From contig NZ_JAPDMX010000024.1 in NCBI RefSeq assembly GCF_025971955.1, positions 208,311 through 272,310 on the forward strand: 64,000 bases of DNA, in the 5' to 3' direction. The translations under genes and the position numbers were made by a program. A model generated the notes under the pieces. The model searched no databases. It was not told where the DNA came from and worked only from the letters and a program-made list of their open reading frames with translations. Origin of the DNA: Shewanella subflava (GTDB lineage: Bacteria > Pseudomonadota > Gammaproteobacteria > Enterobacterales > Shewanellaceae). Position 1 is the first letter of the stretch. Each line of letters starts with the position of its first letter. Below are positions 63,924 to 64,000 of this stretch, piece by piece.

Positions 63924-64000
63924 GTAAGCGGTCAATTAACCGGTGAAGCTTATTCTGCTTTACCTAGATCAACATTCCACGGCAGTAAATCAGACAATTC
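63924..64000 (-). mobile_element. Edge of an IS66-family-like insertion sequence (continues past window)
   Basis: The sequence GTAAGCGGTCAATTAACC at 63924 resembles IS66-family terminal inverted repeats, which begin GTAAGCG. Just inside is the end of a minus-strand transposase-like ORF. The other end and the target duplication lie outside the window. Confidence 0.55.
63950..64000 (-). CDS. IS66-family transposase, C-terminal fragment (truncated by window end)
   Basis: The last 16 codons of a minus-strand frame read ELSDLLPWNVDLGKAE and stop. The LLPWN motif is typical of the C-terminal element of IS66-family TnpC transposases. The body of the gene is outside the window, so integrity cannot be judged. 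Confidence 0.5.
   Translation of the reverse strand, partial: ELSDLLPWNVDLGKAE

Noticed and set aside
63868..64000. Plus-strand frame running through the IS edge
   Set aside because: It crosses the predicted terminal repeat, has no start codon or ribosome-binding site, and matches nothing recognisable.

Overview
The window is chromosomal DNA from a gammaproteobacterium, almost certainly Shewanella. The evidence is an OmcA/MtrC-type outer-membrane multihaem cytochrome, a fumarate reductase iron-sulphur subunit, the divergent trxA-rho / rhlB-gppA arrangement, the ubiE-ubiJ-ubiB-tatABC cluster and AT-rich intergenic DNA. The species is not settled; the low GC would suit a cold-adapted marine member such as the S. 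frigidimarina group (inference). No rRNA, tRNA, CRISPR array or phage was seen. Nearly all of the window is ordered core genome. The accessory content is small mobile or repeat sequences: two copies of a roughly 253-bp ORF-less element, a degenerate repeat pair, two heptanucleotide tandem repeats, and the edge of an IS66-like insertion sequence at the right end.

Layout. 1-5 kb: end of frdB, rho and trxA (minus), rhlB-gppA (plus). 5-15 kb, all minus: a secreted thioredoxin-like protein, hemB, a 7TM-DISM diguanylate cyclase, tatD, a periplasmic protein, tatC-tatB-tatA, ubiB-ubiJ-ubiE. This links ubiquinone biosynthesis, Tat export and haem synthesis. 15-21 kb: a ureohydrolase-family gene, rraA, a small membrane protein, a PAP2 phosphatase, an MJ1255/VC2487-family glycosyltransferase, rsd, a candidate small RNA and hemE. 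21-26 kb: OsmC-like protein, then a four-gene minus-strand unit of two spondin-domain exported proteins followed by a response regulator and a histidine kinase. 26-38 kb: acetyltransferase, FAD oxidoreductase, NhaC antiporter, HlyD/DUF2955 efflux pair, purD and purH, then a ZntR-type MerR regulator with a textbook 20-bp-spacer promoter and a DUF318 permease carrying a Cys-Cys-rich loop. 38-46 kb: nine-haem lipoprotein cytochrome, second copy of the repeat element, a 41-residue basic protein, acetyltransferases, a tandem pair of orphan small proteins, radical SAM protein, XRE regulator with membrane partner, MscS channel. 46-54 kb: type III PLP decarboxylase, DUF465 protein behind a perfect FNR-type box, udp, nfeD with two SPFH proteins, a GT4 glycosyltransferase, an old-yellow-enzyme-family oxidoreductase. 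55-64 kb: LruC-domain protein with a partner lipoprotein, LysR regulator, uvrD, ubiA, a membrane protein of unknown function, and the IS edge.

Most notable: (1) the spondin/two-component operon, with a hairpin that would cover the ribosome-binding site of the regulator; (2) the Cys-pair permease beside a ZntR-type sensor; (3) the palindrome-ended 253-bp element, present in inverted copies next to gene terminators; (4) a roughly 90-nt candidate sRNA between rsd and hemE with a good promoter and terminator; (5) a nine-haem rather than ten-haem OmcA/MtrC homologue with a collagen-like linker. All statements come from reading the sequence and family knowledge; no searches were run.
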